64,000 nt of DNA, from NCBI GenBank assembly GCA_000697475.1, contig JNEU01001160.1:1-64000 (forward strand), read 5' to 3'. Below, one piece after another: positions 1 to 11,054 of the stretch; within the stretch, counting starts at the first letter, position 1; each line of letters starts with the position of its first letter. The notes under the pieces were generated by a model. The model searched no databases and had not been told where the DNA came from. It was given only the letters and a program-made list of their open reading frames with translations. The translations under genes were made by a program, and so were the position numbers. This stretch comes from Lichtheimia corymbifera B2541 (lineage: Eukaryota > Mucoromycota > Mucoromycetes > Mucorales > Lichtheimiaceae).

Positions 1-545
1 TGGGTCGACCTCTTGAATTTTTTTTCAACTTTGGCTGGTGGTGACATTGCGAAATCTAGGATCGACGAGGTTGATCGTGAAACTTGCACCCAAGGTGCGC
101 TTCAACCCGACGAGCAACTTTGTTCGATTGAAGACCCTACGTTTCATCGTAAAGTTTAGAGATAAAGGCGCCTTTATGTTTTACATATGCTGTAATCGTA
201 ATGCCATATGACAGGTGGTATTTGTTCATTATGAAGTATCATGCAAATGAGCTATGTTGCACAAACACGCCCCTACGCATCTTCCGCTCTATCAGGGTCA
301 AGCTGCTTCACAATGAACAAACACCACTTGTCATATAGCATCACTCTTTTAGCATATGTAAAACATAAAGTTGCCTGTATCTCTAAACTTTACAATGAAA
401 CATGGGGTCTTCAATCGAACAATATTGCTCGTCAGGGTCAAGCGCACCCTGTGTAGAAGTTTCACGATCCAGCTCGCCAATCCCAGTTTTCGCAATGTCA
501 CCACCAGCCAAAGTAGATCGTGGGTCGACCTCTTGAATTTTTTTT
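1..545. repeat. Imperfect inverted repeat (palindromic module, copy 1)
   Basis: This stretch folds back on itself. The segment around 60-236 (beginning near GATCGTGAAACTTGCACC and running through ACATATGCTGTAATCG) reappears in reverse complement at about 314-475, with the turn near position 272. A second turn lies near 534, where GTCACCACCAGCC (about 498) is mirrored by GGCTGGTGGCGACAT (about 552). Short ORFs in it (for example 241-456 plus and 349-666 minus) are by-products of the symmetry and match no family I know. The same module fills 57480-59340. No transposase, terminal direct repeat or RNA gene is visible. Confidence 0.85.
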
Positions 546-639
546 CGACGAGGCTGGTGGCGACATCGCGAATTCTAGGAATGGCGAGGTTGATCGTGAA
601 ACTTGCACACAGGGTGCTCTTGGCCCCGACAAGCAATTT

Positions 640-1395
640 TGTTCTATGAAAGATCCCACGTTTCATTGTAAATTTTAGAGATATAGGCCACTTTTTGTTT
701 TACATATGCTGTAGCCGTGATGCTGTATGGAAAGTGGTCTTTGGTTATTGTCAAGTATCTGGACCTTGATAAAGCCGGAGATGCAGAGAGACTTCTTTGT
801 ATCACACAGCCCGTCATGACAGGAAGGTTCGATGCATGATACTTACGCATTATTCAGCAACAGGTCATGGATGGGCAGCTAATAGCCACTTCCTTGCAAT
901 CCTAACGTTTATCCATTCTATGGTATTGCAACGATGCTCCTGCTGCAGGCATTTATTTCCATTATCAGACTTTCTTGATCCGAGCTGATTTGACCGAGCT
1001 ACGCCCAAACAAAGATTACATCAATTCGTATACAGTATGCGTTCATTGTCTCAACGGATCTACTTGGTGTTTGATAGTAACTCGGTCAAATCAGCCCGGA
1101 TCAAGAAAGTTGAATGATGGAAATGAATGTCTGGAGCAGGCGTATCGTTCCCATCAAGTGGGAGTGGGCAAAAAGCTGGGAATGGGAAAAAGTGCATGTT
1201 AGCTGCCAATTGTGGGCTGTTACTGAATCATCCATAAACTATCATACATTGGCCCTTTCTGTTCACCCCAATCAGATGTGCTACACAAACATGCCTCTCT
1301 GCATATTTGACTCTATCAGGCTCTAGTTACTTGACAATGAACAAAGGCCACTTTTCATGTAGCATCACGCTTACAGCATATTCAGGTATGTATGA
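640..1395. repeat. Imperfect palindrome centred near 1040
   Basis: The left arm (about 680-1035) is mirrored by the right arm (about 1045-1390). The clearest match is TTTCTTGATCCGAGCTGATT near 968 against the reverse complement of AATCAGCCCGGATCAAGAAA near 1092. Weaker matches run outward to the shared ACATATGCTGTA / TACAGCATAT termini near 703 and 1370. The outermost parts belong to the family of 1-545, but the central part (about 850-1230) is not seen elsewhere in the window. I find no gene in it. Confidence 0.75.
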
Positions 1396-1589
1396 TTCTG
1401 ATGCTTTTTGAAACACTTTCCTGAAACGTCTGATATTATTTAGAAGGACCACTGTAGAGTGCTACTTGTCTTTTGGTGCTTTGGAGTTTTAAGATCACGT
1501 CTAGATGGATAAGTATTGTGGGACGAGTTTGGAAAAATTGCTTTTCGGTGCATAATTTATAGGTGAATCTTGTCAATCTTTATTCCGTC

Positions 1590-2000
1590 TCGGGTGGCTC
1601 GTTACCAAGCAACAGGCAATTTCTTTGAAGAGTGTCAGCCAATGCATGTCTCTTGTGCGTGGATTGTATCAGCAACAAGCAGCAGCATCCATATCGTTGG
1701 TGTCCTATCAAGCTTTATCCCATTATCTGGTGCTTCCCGTTATCGTCAACTCGATGCGCATGCTGAAATGAAGGCCTCTTTCGAGTGATCACGTCAACAA
1801 CAAGGAGCAACTTGTATGTCTTTGACGTCAGTGAGCGTTGCATCTCCTGGTGGTTCTGGTTATCGGCAATTCCTTTGTTACTTGGCTGCCATGCAAAGTC
1901 TCTTATGGATGTGTATCACATCAGCAACAAGCTACAATATGTGTGCGCGTGTCTTTTGGTGCTATAAAGGTCTATTGAACGCCCAAGGCAATCTTCATCA
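1590..2000. repeat. Degenerate tandem repeat, period roughly 120-140 bp
   Basis: Three or more related units can be aligned by eye, starting near 1593, 1729 and 1850. Each has a GGTGnTTC...GTTATCGnCAA-type start, then a CATG...TCTCTT segment, then an ATCA(G/A)CAACAAG segment; a weaker fourth unit may start near 1960. The overlapping ORF at 1816-2259 (147 codons) has no recognisable domain, so I do not call it a gene. The flanks 1396-1590 and 2000-2490 show no gene; the latter is the likely promoter of the RRM gene. Confidence 0.5.
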
Positions 2001-2490
2001 AGCAACACTCCTTCCTTTGGAGAAGGCTATCATCATTGGTCATATGTGTGAAATAACTCTACAGCAAGGAAACCGGCTTTGGGTGTTGGGTATCATCAAG
2101 CACTATATATCTCTATTTGGTCTCCCTGGATTGTCAGTGCCAAGTCATATTGTTTTGGTACCGAAGATTTATATTTGGCTTTGGAGGGATTGCTCGAAAG
2201 CAATCAAGCGGTTTCTGGTACATCATTTGGGATCATCGGTTGCATTCTATATAGTATAATTCATCCCCCTTTTTGTGTGGTTTAAGCATTGTAAGATTTA
2301 TTAAATAATATACGGGTGGGTGGTGACACTAGAAACGATGCTACGTTTATATCATTTATCGTCATTTCATGTTGACAACATCGTAGGGAGCGAGTCTTCC
2401 AAACGCGGATGGCTGGGATATGAGGAGTGTCTCGTTAAATCAAGCAGCGCTCGGGACTAGCACACCACCTTTCACCTACCATTTCTCCTC

Positions 2491-3061
2491 ATGTCCAATA
2501 CCAATACTGAGAGCAAGACCACAGCTTATGTTGGTGAGTCATTTTACAACCACTGGATATAGCGATGGGACTAATCTATACAACAGGAGGGCTTGATCAC
2601 AGCATGACAGAGGAACTCGTACATGCAGCCTTTATTCCTTTTGGCGACATCGTATCGGTCCAGCTTGCAAACGATCCGGGATCACGTAAGCTACAATAAC
2701 ACCATCGTGGTAATTGACACTAACCGACCGTGTCGAATCCTTAGGCAATCCGCACAAGGGCTACGGCTTTGTTGAATTCGAAGAGGAGGAGGATTGCGAA
2801 GCTGCTATTGATAATATGAACTTGGCTGAATTACACGGCAAAGTGATCAAGGTTACCAAGGCTAAACCACATCGAGTACTTGCAGGATCCAATAGAGCAG
2901 GTTAGTATATTATATGATGGAAGGAAGAAGGACAATAGGTCTCATAGTGAATTGTTATAGTATGGAGCGACGATGCATGGCTACAAAAGCACGCTGTACC
3001 ACAAACCGAGCCAGCCGAAGAAGCAAAGTCACCATCCGAACCCCCACCACCATCACCTTAA
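2491..3061 (+). CDS. RRM-only protein resembling the N-terminal domain of cyclophilin E (PPIE)
   Basis: I read four exons: 2491-2533, 2587-2685, 2745-2900 and 2961-3061 (132 aa). The single RRM spans residues about 8-88. RNP2 reads AYVGGLD, RNP1 reads KGYGFVEF, and the segments HAAFIPFGDI and AIDNMN are typical of the RRM of cyclophilin E, a spliceosome-associated prolyl isomerase. The isomerase domain is missing: after the RRM the protein ends in a short acidic, proline-rich tail (PSEPPPPSP), and downstream DNA encodes a P450 on the other strand. By family it should bind RNA in the nucleus, probably with the spliceosome. Whether it pairs with a separate cyclophilin is inference. ATG 2491 is the first in frame and gives the complete beta1 strand. 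Confidence 0.88.
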
Positions 3062-3140
3062 CTACGATCCACCAACGTTGTATTATTGTTTGAACACGCA
3101 TACGCATTTTATATATACATACGACTTTTTCATGATGCAA

Positions 3141-5245
3141 CTAGTAACGACTTTTATATGTGATTTGCATGTTGAGGGGTGCAGATACGGGCATACCATG
3201 GGTCACAATACCATCCGCATGGATCGTGTCTTTGGGCAATGACAATTCATATTTACGCACTATCAAATGATCGATTATGAGAATGAGAGAAAGGATACAT
3301 ACACACACAGCAATGACTTACGCAGCATGGATAAGAATACTCGCTGTTCAGTCAAACTGAAGTCTACAATGAGATGATACAACGTTAGCACCTTTTGCCA
3401 CCTTCATTTTATCTTTATGGGTGATATTTACTCATGCCGATGCATTGCCTTGTACCATTACCAAAAGGCGCCCATCCAAAGCCTTCAATATGATCGGCTT
3501 CATCATCAGCTGCAAATCGTTCAGGGCGGAAGACCTCAGGTTCTTTCCAGACGCGAGGATTATGTTGACTTTCGTAAATGTCGACTTGGATACGAGTACC
3601 TTTGGGGATAAACACGCCATCGAGTTCTGTGTCTTGTGCTGCCACTCGAAATGATGCATTGGGAAGGGGTGGATTTAAACGCAATGTCTCTTTGATGATC
3701 ATGGTGATGTATTGCATTTGGCGAGTTTGCTCGATGCTAGGGAAGATATGATTTGGCTCATCACCCAGAATACGGATCGCTTCCTCTCTTGCTTTTGCTT
3801 GAATATCCTATCAATACACCCGTTATGAGTCCTCCTATTATGAGAAGAGAATGAAGATACGCACTGGATTCCTTGCGAGATAATACGCTGCGCAAGCCAT
3901 AGAATTTGCTGTTGTGTCATGTCCAGCAATAAAGAATACACAAAGGTTGCTCTATTACACATATAACGGGGTACACGTTGTACATAAGTAAAATAGAAAC
4001 CAGCGTAGAATAGGCATCGTACCATAAGCTCGTCATCTGTTAAAGCTGCTTCCCCATCTTTTTCAGCTTCAATCATAAGCATCAGTAAATCCTTCTCGGT
4101 ATCTTTGATGGTATCTCTTGATGTTTCCAACGTGCGACGTTTGTAGTCAATAATCTCACGCATTTTCAACAAGAACTCGGATAATTGCTCATGAGCACGT
4201 ACGCGCGAGGGGAAAAGGAACCGCAATTTCTTGTCAAAAAAGGAAAAGACAAGAAAGAATGGGTCAAAGGCAGAGCTGATAATATCCAGATACTTGACTA
4301 CCCAGGGGCTGTTCTGGTCGAGCACGGCATTAAAGTCAAATCCTATTAAAGAATGTAAGGAACCAACATAAACAATCAAGCATTTGTATGTGAGCAATAC
4401 CAAATCCACCACAGCCGATAGCATCGAGTGCAAAACGTTCGGTCAAACCACGAAAATCCTTAGTATCATTAGCACCCATGACTGAAAACAGCTTTTCGCA
4501 AAGGTTGCCAAACATGCCCACAGGCATTGAACGTCGGAAGGCGGGATTGGCAATCTATTATAATCATCATGTGTTGATGGATTTATGGCTGCTGATGGAA
4601 TTTCAAGCGCGTTGGCATACCATACGATGTTGCTTCCATTTGTCCCCTTCCAAAGTGACAAGGTTGGGACCAAAGGCAAAACGGCCTAGTAAGGTGTTTT
4701 GACGGGTAGTGATACCATCGCCCTTGGGAAATAGCTCTTTAAAGATAGATCAAGATGATCACCGCATCAGCATCATCATGCCGCAATGAAAGATCCAATG
4801 CTCTTTTTACCCTGGTTCATGAGAACATGTTTAACATGCTTAGGCATGGCAATATGAAGACACCATTGGTTTTGATCATATCCCTGAAAAGTAAGAAAAA
4901 GGGCATTTAGATGAGGATGGTAAATGATGATGCTCAGATGATGAGGAGGATTACCATATAAAGGCCAGTTTCTGATGCAAGTACAGTTGGCAGGTTGACT
5001 TCACGAGCAATTTGTTCTCGAGATTTCTTATTCAAAATGGAGCGCACATACTTTACAAAGTCAATTCTTGGAATATGTCGTGTATTGCGAGGACCTTTGG
5101 CAAGGTTGGAGAAGGAAATGCACAGGCCAACAACTGCAAGTGCCACAGCTGTGCTGATCCGATGTCGATTCAGTAGCTGCTTGGTAAAGGCGAAATAGCT
5201 TTCCACGTATGATCTCGTGAGACTTAACGACAAAGGATGGTTCAT
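3141..5245 (-). CDS. Cytochrome P450 monooxygenase
   Basis: Nine exons can be joined in phase: 5245-4955, 4883-4811, 4736-4621, 4554-4401, 4342-4023, 3951-3865, 3807-3432, 3363-3322 and 3259-3141, giving 525 aa, a normal P450 length. A hydrophobic N-terminal anchor (about residues 32-50, VALAVVGLCISF) predicts an ER-bound enzyme. The I-helix motif AGHDTT is at about 327, KETLR (ExxR) near 388, PERF near 435, and the haem loop FGNGTRQCIG ends exon 7 with the ligand Cys near 469. A 42-nt exon then supplies MNFSLTEQRVFLSM, the normal L-helix. All key residues are present, so it should be an active haem monooxygenase using a reductase partner. Family assignment and substrate cannot be read here; the sequence resembles fungal fatty-acid/xenobiotic P450s. 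ATG 5245 fits best because it precedes the anchor. Confidence 0.93.
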
Positions 5246-7975
5246 GAGTTGTCGTCAATAACTGTAAGAGGAAGCGAAAAAAATGTATCCTTGCAAGAAA
5301 AACAAGAAGATTAGAAGAGCGCACCATCACACACCGCCTAATAAATCCAAGGGGATGGTATAACAAGTGTAACTACAAGACGTAAACAATGTCCCACAGA
5401 CTTGCCCAGCGCTTTGCGTATGCATTATTGGCTATAAAGTGTCAGGCTTAAAGCTAAGCATATCACATACATGCACATTGAAGCTTGATCGCGTCCAAAT
5501 AGACATATCCCTTAAGAGGCAAGGGCACCAAAAGTATATCTTTTCTCTTCCATGGTGAGACGCCATACATATACATAACATCGTGCACCCAGTGCAACCA
5601 TAGCGATAATAGTAGCACAGGTATTCTATAATATGGGTGAGTGGCGCTTCACACATTACCCAATCAGCAGGTAAGTACATGATGTCCATCGCATTACTGC
5701 TAGAGGATAAGGAAAATCACTGCATTGTCGTGCTACAGGGATATAATCTCTGGCTAATTTTACGGCAACCAAAACCCAACCGGTGATATATATAAGGCTA
5801 CATTCATGCTAATGTTTCGTTATCATAACTTACAGCCGTCAATGTATTGTTTACATCTTGCTTCTTACATGTTTCAATGTCAACGCCCGTGAATGTTTTG
5901 TTAGTGGTTAATGCACGTAGAAAATTTAGCGATCAGGTGACATGACCGGGGCGCCTGATTTTGACACCATGCTTCAACGACGCATATAGCCGATGGATGA
6001 TGCCACAAGTAGTAGCCAGAGAACAATATTATCGTGCTAATAAATATATCATGCTTTGATTCTTCATCAATGCTAGCTTTAAACTACCATGATCATATCG
6101 GATGTGGTTCTTTTAGATGGCGGTGTACACGGCTGTAAGGGTACTCACTCAAACGTTGCCATGCATGATCCATTATCATGCAGTCGCCTTCTCGTTTGCC
6201 AGATAGCCTTCGCCTTTGAATGTTCGTTTTTGATATCCTTCAGCTTTAGCTTTCATGGCTGCATTAAAGATATTGATGCCAAGATATGAGCACGGGCTAG
6301 TAGTAGTATGTATCGTTCCATAAGATCCTCTTTTCGAAAACATGGCAATCGCTTTCATTGTTTCTTTTCTCGTGGTTCGATACCAATGGCGAGTTTCATA
6401 CACCCACTACATCGTGTAGGTTAACGTCTTAGAAGGATCACTGATATATGCAAGGTATATATTAAGTCATCATAGCACAAGCTAAACTCCTGTGCAACGC
6501 TATTGTTGGAGTGGAGTGATTTGATTGCTGACGCCTACATGATCACGCTGCCATCTTTAATGATTTCATTTGTCAAATCCATTTTAGATCCGCATGATGA
6601 GCTTATGATCCTTTCTCTTTTATACGCAACAACAGCAAAGTGCAGGATATAGAATCTATCTTTAGCATGCCTCATCCATGAGCTTATTTTTTAATGCATC
6701 ATCCGGATAATCCATTGCATGATGGATATATGGATGAGGCTATGTTTGGTATTATGAATAGCAACATGCACCTGTGGCTAGTGCCTAACTTGATATCTGA
6801 TATGACCCTGCAGCATGCACATCTCAATTAAAAGCTTGCAGGCAGAGTTGGGTGGGACACCGTTTGAAAGACACCAATTGTTTACATGATGCATGGCACT
6901 GACATGGATTCTGCTGAGCCGAAACATTTAGCACGCGCCGCCTGTGTGGATGATGATACAAGTGGTATATAATACGTCAGCCTTGCCAAGACCAACTAAC
7001 GCATTGTGACCTTTATCATTGCCTTATCATTGTAGGAATTGTTTCATGTCAATAATAGCTCACTCTTCAGCATTGCTATTTCTCTCTGTGTGAGAGAAAG
7101 AGAGAACTTCCATGAACATTTCAGACGCTTGCCAGATGATGAGAGAAAAAGGCTTGCGGCATGATTTGCCATTGTGCTCATGCCATATGCCATCATCCTC
7201 ATCCATGGGAGAGGAGGATGGTGTTACAATGAATGTTTATGCTTCTCGTTTGACCAAAGAGAACAGTGGTCTATTTATGCAGTGTGTACGACATGGGTCA
7301 AAAAGTCGTGTGGGGATTGCATTTGCATCTGCTTGCATGCTGCATGGTCATCCAATAATGGCAATGGTCCGGGCGACAATGGTGGAGAAACACATACACA
7401 CATGAAAATGCAGCCATTGCAATGGTCATTCAACAAGGACGTCATTATGAAAGCAGCTATTGGTCATTAGTAACGGTAACTCTATTTTCGCCACTGCTAC
7501 TCTTCGGCTCATTGTTTTTGTTTTTCCATCTTTGTGGGTACGAACAACAATAATATGCGGCTATTCGGCATCCAATACACCGATCGCATCTGTGCTTTGA
7601 TATCTTTCTATTGAGGAAAAATGCTACTCCTTTTGTCCATTGCATGCAGAAAGCAAAAGCAAAAGTCATTGGTGTGACCAAATAGTTTTTCCTATTATGA
7701 GCAGGGTGCAATATGGTGCTGTGTAGGACAATGTAAACGGTTTTACCGCTTCATGCCAAGACCAAAAAGTATTTTCAGCAGCGATAACAGCGCCCCACGG
7801 CGGGGATGATTGTGTGTGTGTGTGTGTGAATAACCACAAAAAGAGCATATATGGCCCGCTTGTCCCGACATGATGAAATGCGACGCAACACAGCCGTTAT
7901 ATCAATCGACCACGCTATTCCTTTTCTCTCTTTCCCCTTTTTCTCCACTTTCTACCTTTTATTTTTTGTATTCAT
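5246..7975. other. Long gene-free stretch upstream of the aspartic protease
   Basis: No ORF here carries a recognisable domain or can be joined into a convincing gene; the best, 7112-7405 plus, is only 97 codons and unlike anything I know. A small hairpin (GCCTCATCCAT near 6670, ATGGATGAGGC near 6731) and a GT run at 7812-7828 are the only structures I see. At 2.7 kb this is the longest non-repetitive gap in the window. It may hold long promoter regions, a non-coding RNA or a decayed gene. Confidence 0.5.
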
Positions 7976-9618
7976 ATGCGCTCTTCCCTTCTACTATTGT
8001 CGGCGGCAGTGTTAGCGACATCATCTGTTTACTGTTCGCCTATCGATTCTACCGACCATCATGAACAAGCTGAACGAAAACTTGTACGACTTCCAATTAA
8101 ACGTCGACCACGCTCAGGCAACGTTGACCCTGCATCATTGAGAAAGAGAGATCCATTTTCAGGACCCCTTTACAACGATCAGGGATCTCAATATCTTGTG
8201 GAGGTGGGTGTTGGTACCCCTGCACAAAACTTTACTGTTACATTTGATACTGGCAGGTAATTTATTATTTCATTTTCTTGTTTGTATTTATGTGTGCGTG
8301 GGGGCACGTGAGTGAATGAAAGAATAAACAAGAGGCAAAAGGGCTATGTCACATGCATGGAGATTGACATCACATTTATCTTTTTTTATATTTACCTGCA
8401 TTGTTTTACATCACCACCAGTGCCGATTTATGGGTTCCTTCAACCAGCTGTTCAACTACAGAATGCCCGTACGCGAGATTCGACTCCTCAGCATCGTCGA
8501 CATTCAAGGACATGAGCTCCAATTTTAGCATCGAGTATGGCATTGGCAGTGTCAAGGGTGTCTATGCTACCGATACCGTCACTGTGGCAGGCGTGAGCGT
8601 GGAAAATCAGCAGTTTGGCCTTGCATCAACTACAGCCGATATTTTAACAACCACCTCTGTGGGTGGTAGTGGAAGTGATACACCTTCAGCCAACTCTTCC
8701 GAGTCATCATCCGATGTTGTTGGTAATGGTATCCTTGGTCTTGGATATCCTCAATTGACATCCGCAGCCAGCAAGGGAGGCAAAGGCTACAACCCATTCG
8801 TATTCAACCTTGTGGAGCAAAACCTTATCTCGCAACACATCTTTTCAGTGTACATGAACAATGCAAATGAAGATGGTTGGGCCGGCGAAGTCATCTTTGG
8901 TGGTGTCGATGATAGCAAGTTTAGCGGTAACATTACGTATCTTCCCGTTGCCAAGCTACAGACATCTTCCAATCCCCTGTCCTCCATTACCAGCTCATCC
9001 TCCGCTTACTTTTATTGGATGACTTATGGCCAAGGCATTGCTGTCGAAAATCCACAATCCACACGCACCACCAGCAACATTTCATTTGATCAAGTCACCG
9101 CATTTATTATTGACACTGGCACTACATTGACCTATCTACCCAATGATATGGCTGTTTCTATCGCTGAATCGCTTGTGGGCGCAGGCAATTATGCATTGGA
9201 TACACAATCACAAGTCTTCATTGCCGATTGCAGTGCTGCAAAGTCAGATGCCGCTTTGGTTTTATCCATGTCCCAATCCAACAAGGTTTCCCCAGACCCT
9301 GTTACCATCACTGTTCCAGCTTCCCAGCTCTTGATTCCTCTTGATGGCTATACCACGGATACTGCTACTTATTGCATGCTTGGTGTCGCACCTATTGGCA
9401 GTAACAACAATATGCTTCTTGTTGGTGACTCTGTACTTCGCAGCACTTATCTTGTTTTTGACATTGAGCATAATCAAATCGGTTTCGCAAGTGCTGCCAA
9501 TGTTGAAGGCAAGGTCAATGGTGTCGGTGCTGATAATACTTCTTCCGCATCCTCCAATGTTGCAACGATCTTCTTACCCCTTATGATGGCATTCGGTATT
9601 ATGCTTCTTAGCGCATAA
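7976..9618 (+). CDS. Secreted, probably GPI-anchored aspartic protease (pepsin/yapsin type)
   Basis: Two exons, 7976-8256 and 8421-9618, give 492 aa. The first intron interrupts the first active-site motif: exon 1 ends in DTG and exon 2 continues SADLWVP. The second active-site triad DTGT (IIDTGTTLTYLP) is at about residue 325. Residues 1-20 form a signal peptide ending near VYCS. A basic propeptide follows, with possible processing sites RRPR and RKRD (residues about 44-61). The C-terminus has a Ser/Asn-rich stretch and then a hydrophobic tail without charged residues (IFLPLMMAFGIMLLSA), the pattern of a GPI-attachment signal. By family it cleaves proteins at the cell surface or wall under acidic conditions. 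Several N-x-S/T sites suit a glycoprotein. A poly(A)-type AATAAA lies near 9705. Confidence 0.93.
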
Positions 9619-9820
9619 TGGATCACACATCATCATCGTCATTCTATCTCTCTCCTTATTGTAGATTCCCCCCATCGACATTTGTACTTATATAGATCCA
9701 ATGTAATAAAGGATGTGTGTGTGAGAACCAAAAGAGTCTTCTTTATTGATGACCTCGCGTGTTGCGCTATCGTGCGGTGAATAATGGATGATGGATGGTG
9801 TTTCTTTAAAGACGCGTTGT

Positions 9821-10285
9821 TTAGTCAAAGAGACCTGAATAATGAATGATGTCGACACGGTTAGTGAAGGAATGGAATAATATGACAGCATAGCATGAAA
9901 TACATTACCAAAGCCCATATCTTCATCAGATTCCTCCTTCTCTTCCTCCTTCTTCTCCTCTTCCTTGGCTTCCTCACCACCAGCAGCGGCGGCACCAGCA
10001 CCAGCAGCGGCAGCACCAGCGGAAGGAGCACCAACATTCCAAATGAGTTCCTTGAGGTCTTGACCTTCAAGAGCCTTGGCGTACAAGGAGAACCAGATGG
10101 GCTCGATTTCGGTGAAACCAGCAGCCTTGGTCAAAGTCTGGAGCTTATCAGCCTGTGTATACACGAATGGAGTCAAGTCAGCAAATGGTGATGGCATGCG
10201 TCGTGTTGCCATTGCATACCGAGATTTCGACATTGTCGTCCTTGAGGATAAGAGCGGCGTAAACGATAGCGTTTTCCGAAGACAT
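9821..10285 (-). CDS. RPP1: 60S acidic ribosomal protein P1
   Basis: Three exons, 10285-10220, 10152-9909 and 9834-9821, give 107 aa, the usual P1 size. The N-terminal helical domain ([43 protein letters not shown]) is that of P1 rather than P2. It is followed by an Ala/Gly hinge and a Glu/Lys-rich tail that ends in the conserved DEDMGFGLFD. Those last residues are split by the final intron, so the GLFD end is encoded by a 14-nt exon. P1 dimerises with P2 on uL10 in the ribosomal stalk and recruits translation factors. The stalk motif is intact. Confidence 0.95.
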
Positions 10286-11054
10286 GCTAGATGAAGAATC
10301 GATGGATTAAGATGGATGGACGATGGATGAATCAATGGATGTCATTGTTACATACGTTTCTTTGTCAGAAAAGAGGGGGAGAACTCCTGGTACAGCCGCA
10401 TGACACCCAGCCATTATGCGGTGCCGCAGCAGCAACAGCAACCGACAATAATCCAGGCCACTGTGTAACAATCCCTTTTCTTGGCCTCATGCAATCACAT
10501 CATCAGACAATATATGTCATACACCACTTTATGGGGCGTTCTTGTGGATCTTCATTGCATTGTCATATTCACATTCACATTTAGACCATTCAATGTTTTT
10601 TATCAATGAACCTTTTTTATGCTGTAGACTGCACTTCATTCAATATAATAAAGTGAGTTACTCTCGTTGATACCTCAATGATGATGACATTGCTGTGACA
10701 AATGTTTATTTACTGCGGCTGAGCAATATAAGGATATACGGCGAGGATGCCGAGAAACCAACTATACAACATTGGCAAGTCTGATATGGTTACCAGCCAC
10801 GCTTGAGGTGACACAAAGGTGCTGCAACCGCCACTCGCTTTGGGCAATGCCAAGACCAGCTGGAACCCCTTCGTTCATCATCACACACGCACACATACAC
10901 ACACACACAACCCTCTCACTATATACAATACAGACAACGCCAATATCCCTTTGCATCCCAAGTCTCTTATTTGTATTTTTAGCTGCATCTCCCATATATA
11001 AAGATCACTCTTGGCACATTCTCTTCTTGCTTTCTCCCCCATTAGAATACATCA
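10286..11054. promoter_or_regulatory. Divergent promoter region, RPP1 / PacC
   Basis: The two start codons face away from each other across 769 bp, so both promoters should lie here. A CA-rich run (about 10883-10912) sits some 150 bp before the PacC start. A TATA-like TATATAAAG lies near 10996. I see no gene; the short ORFs are low-complexity. Confidence 0.45.

Noticed and set aside
1816..2259. 147-codon plus-strand ORF as a gene
   Set aside because: It lies across the degenerate tandem repeat, has no known domain and is not supported by splice-joined neighbours.
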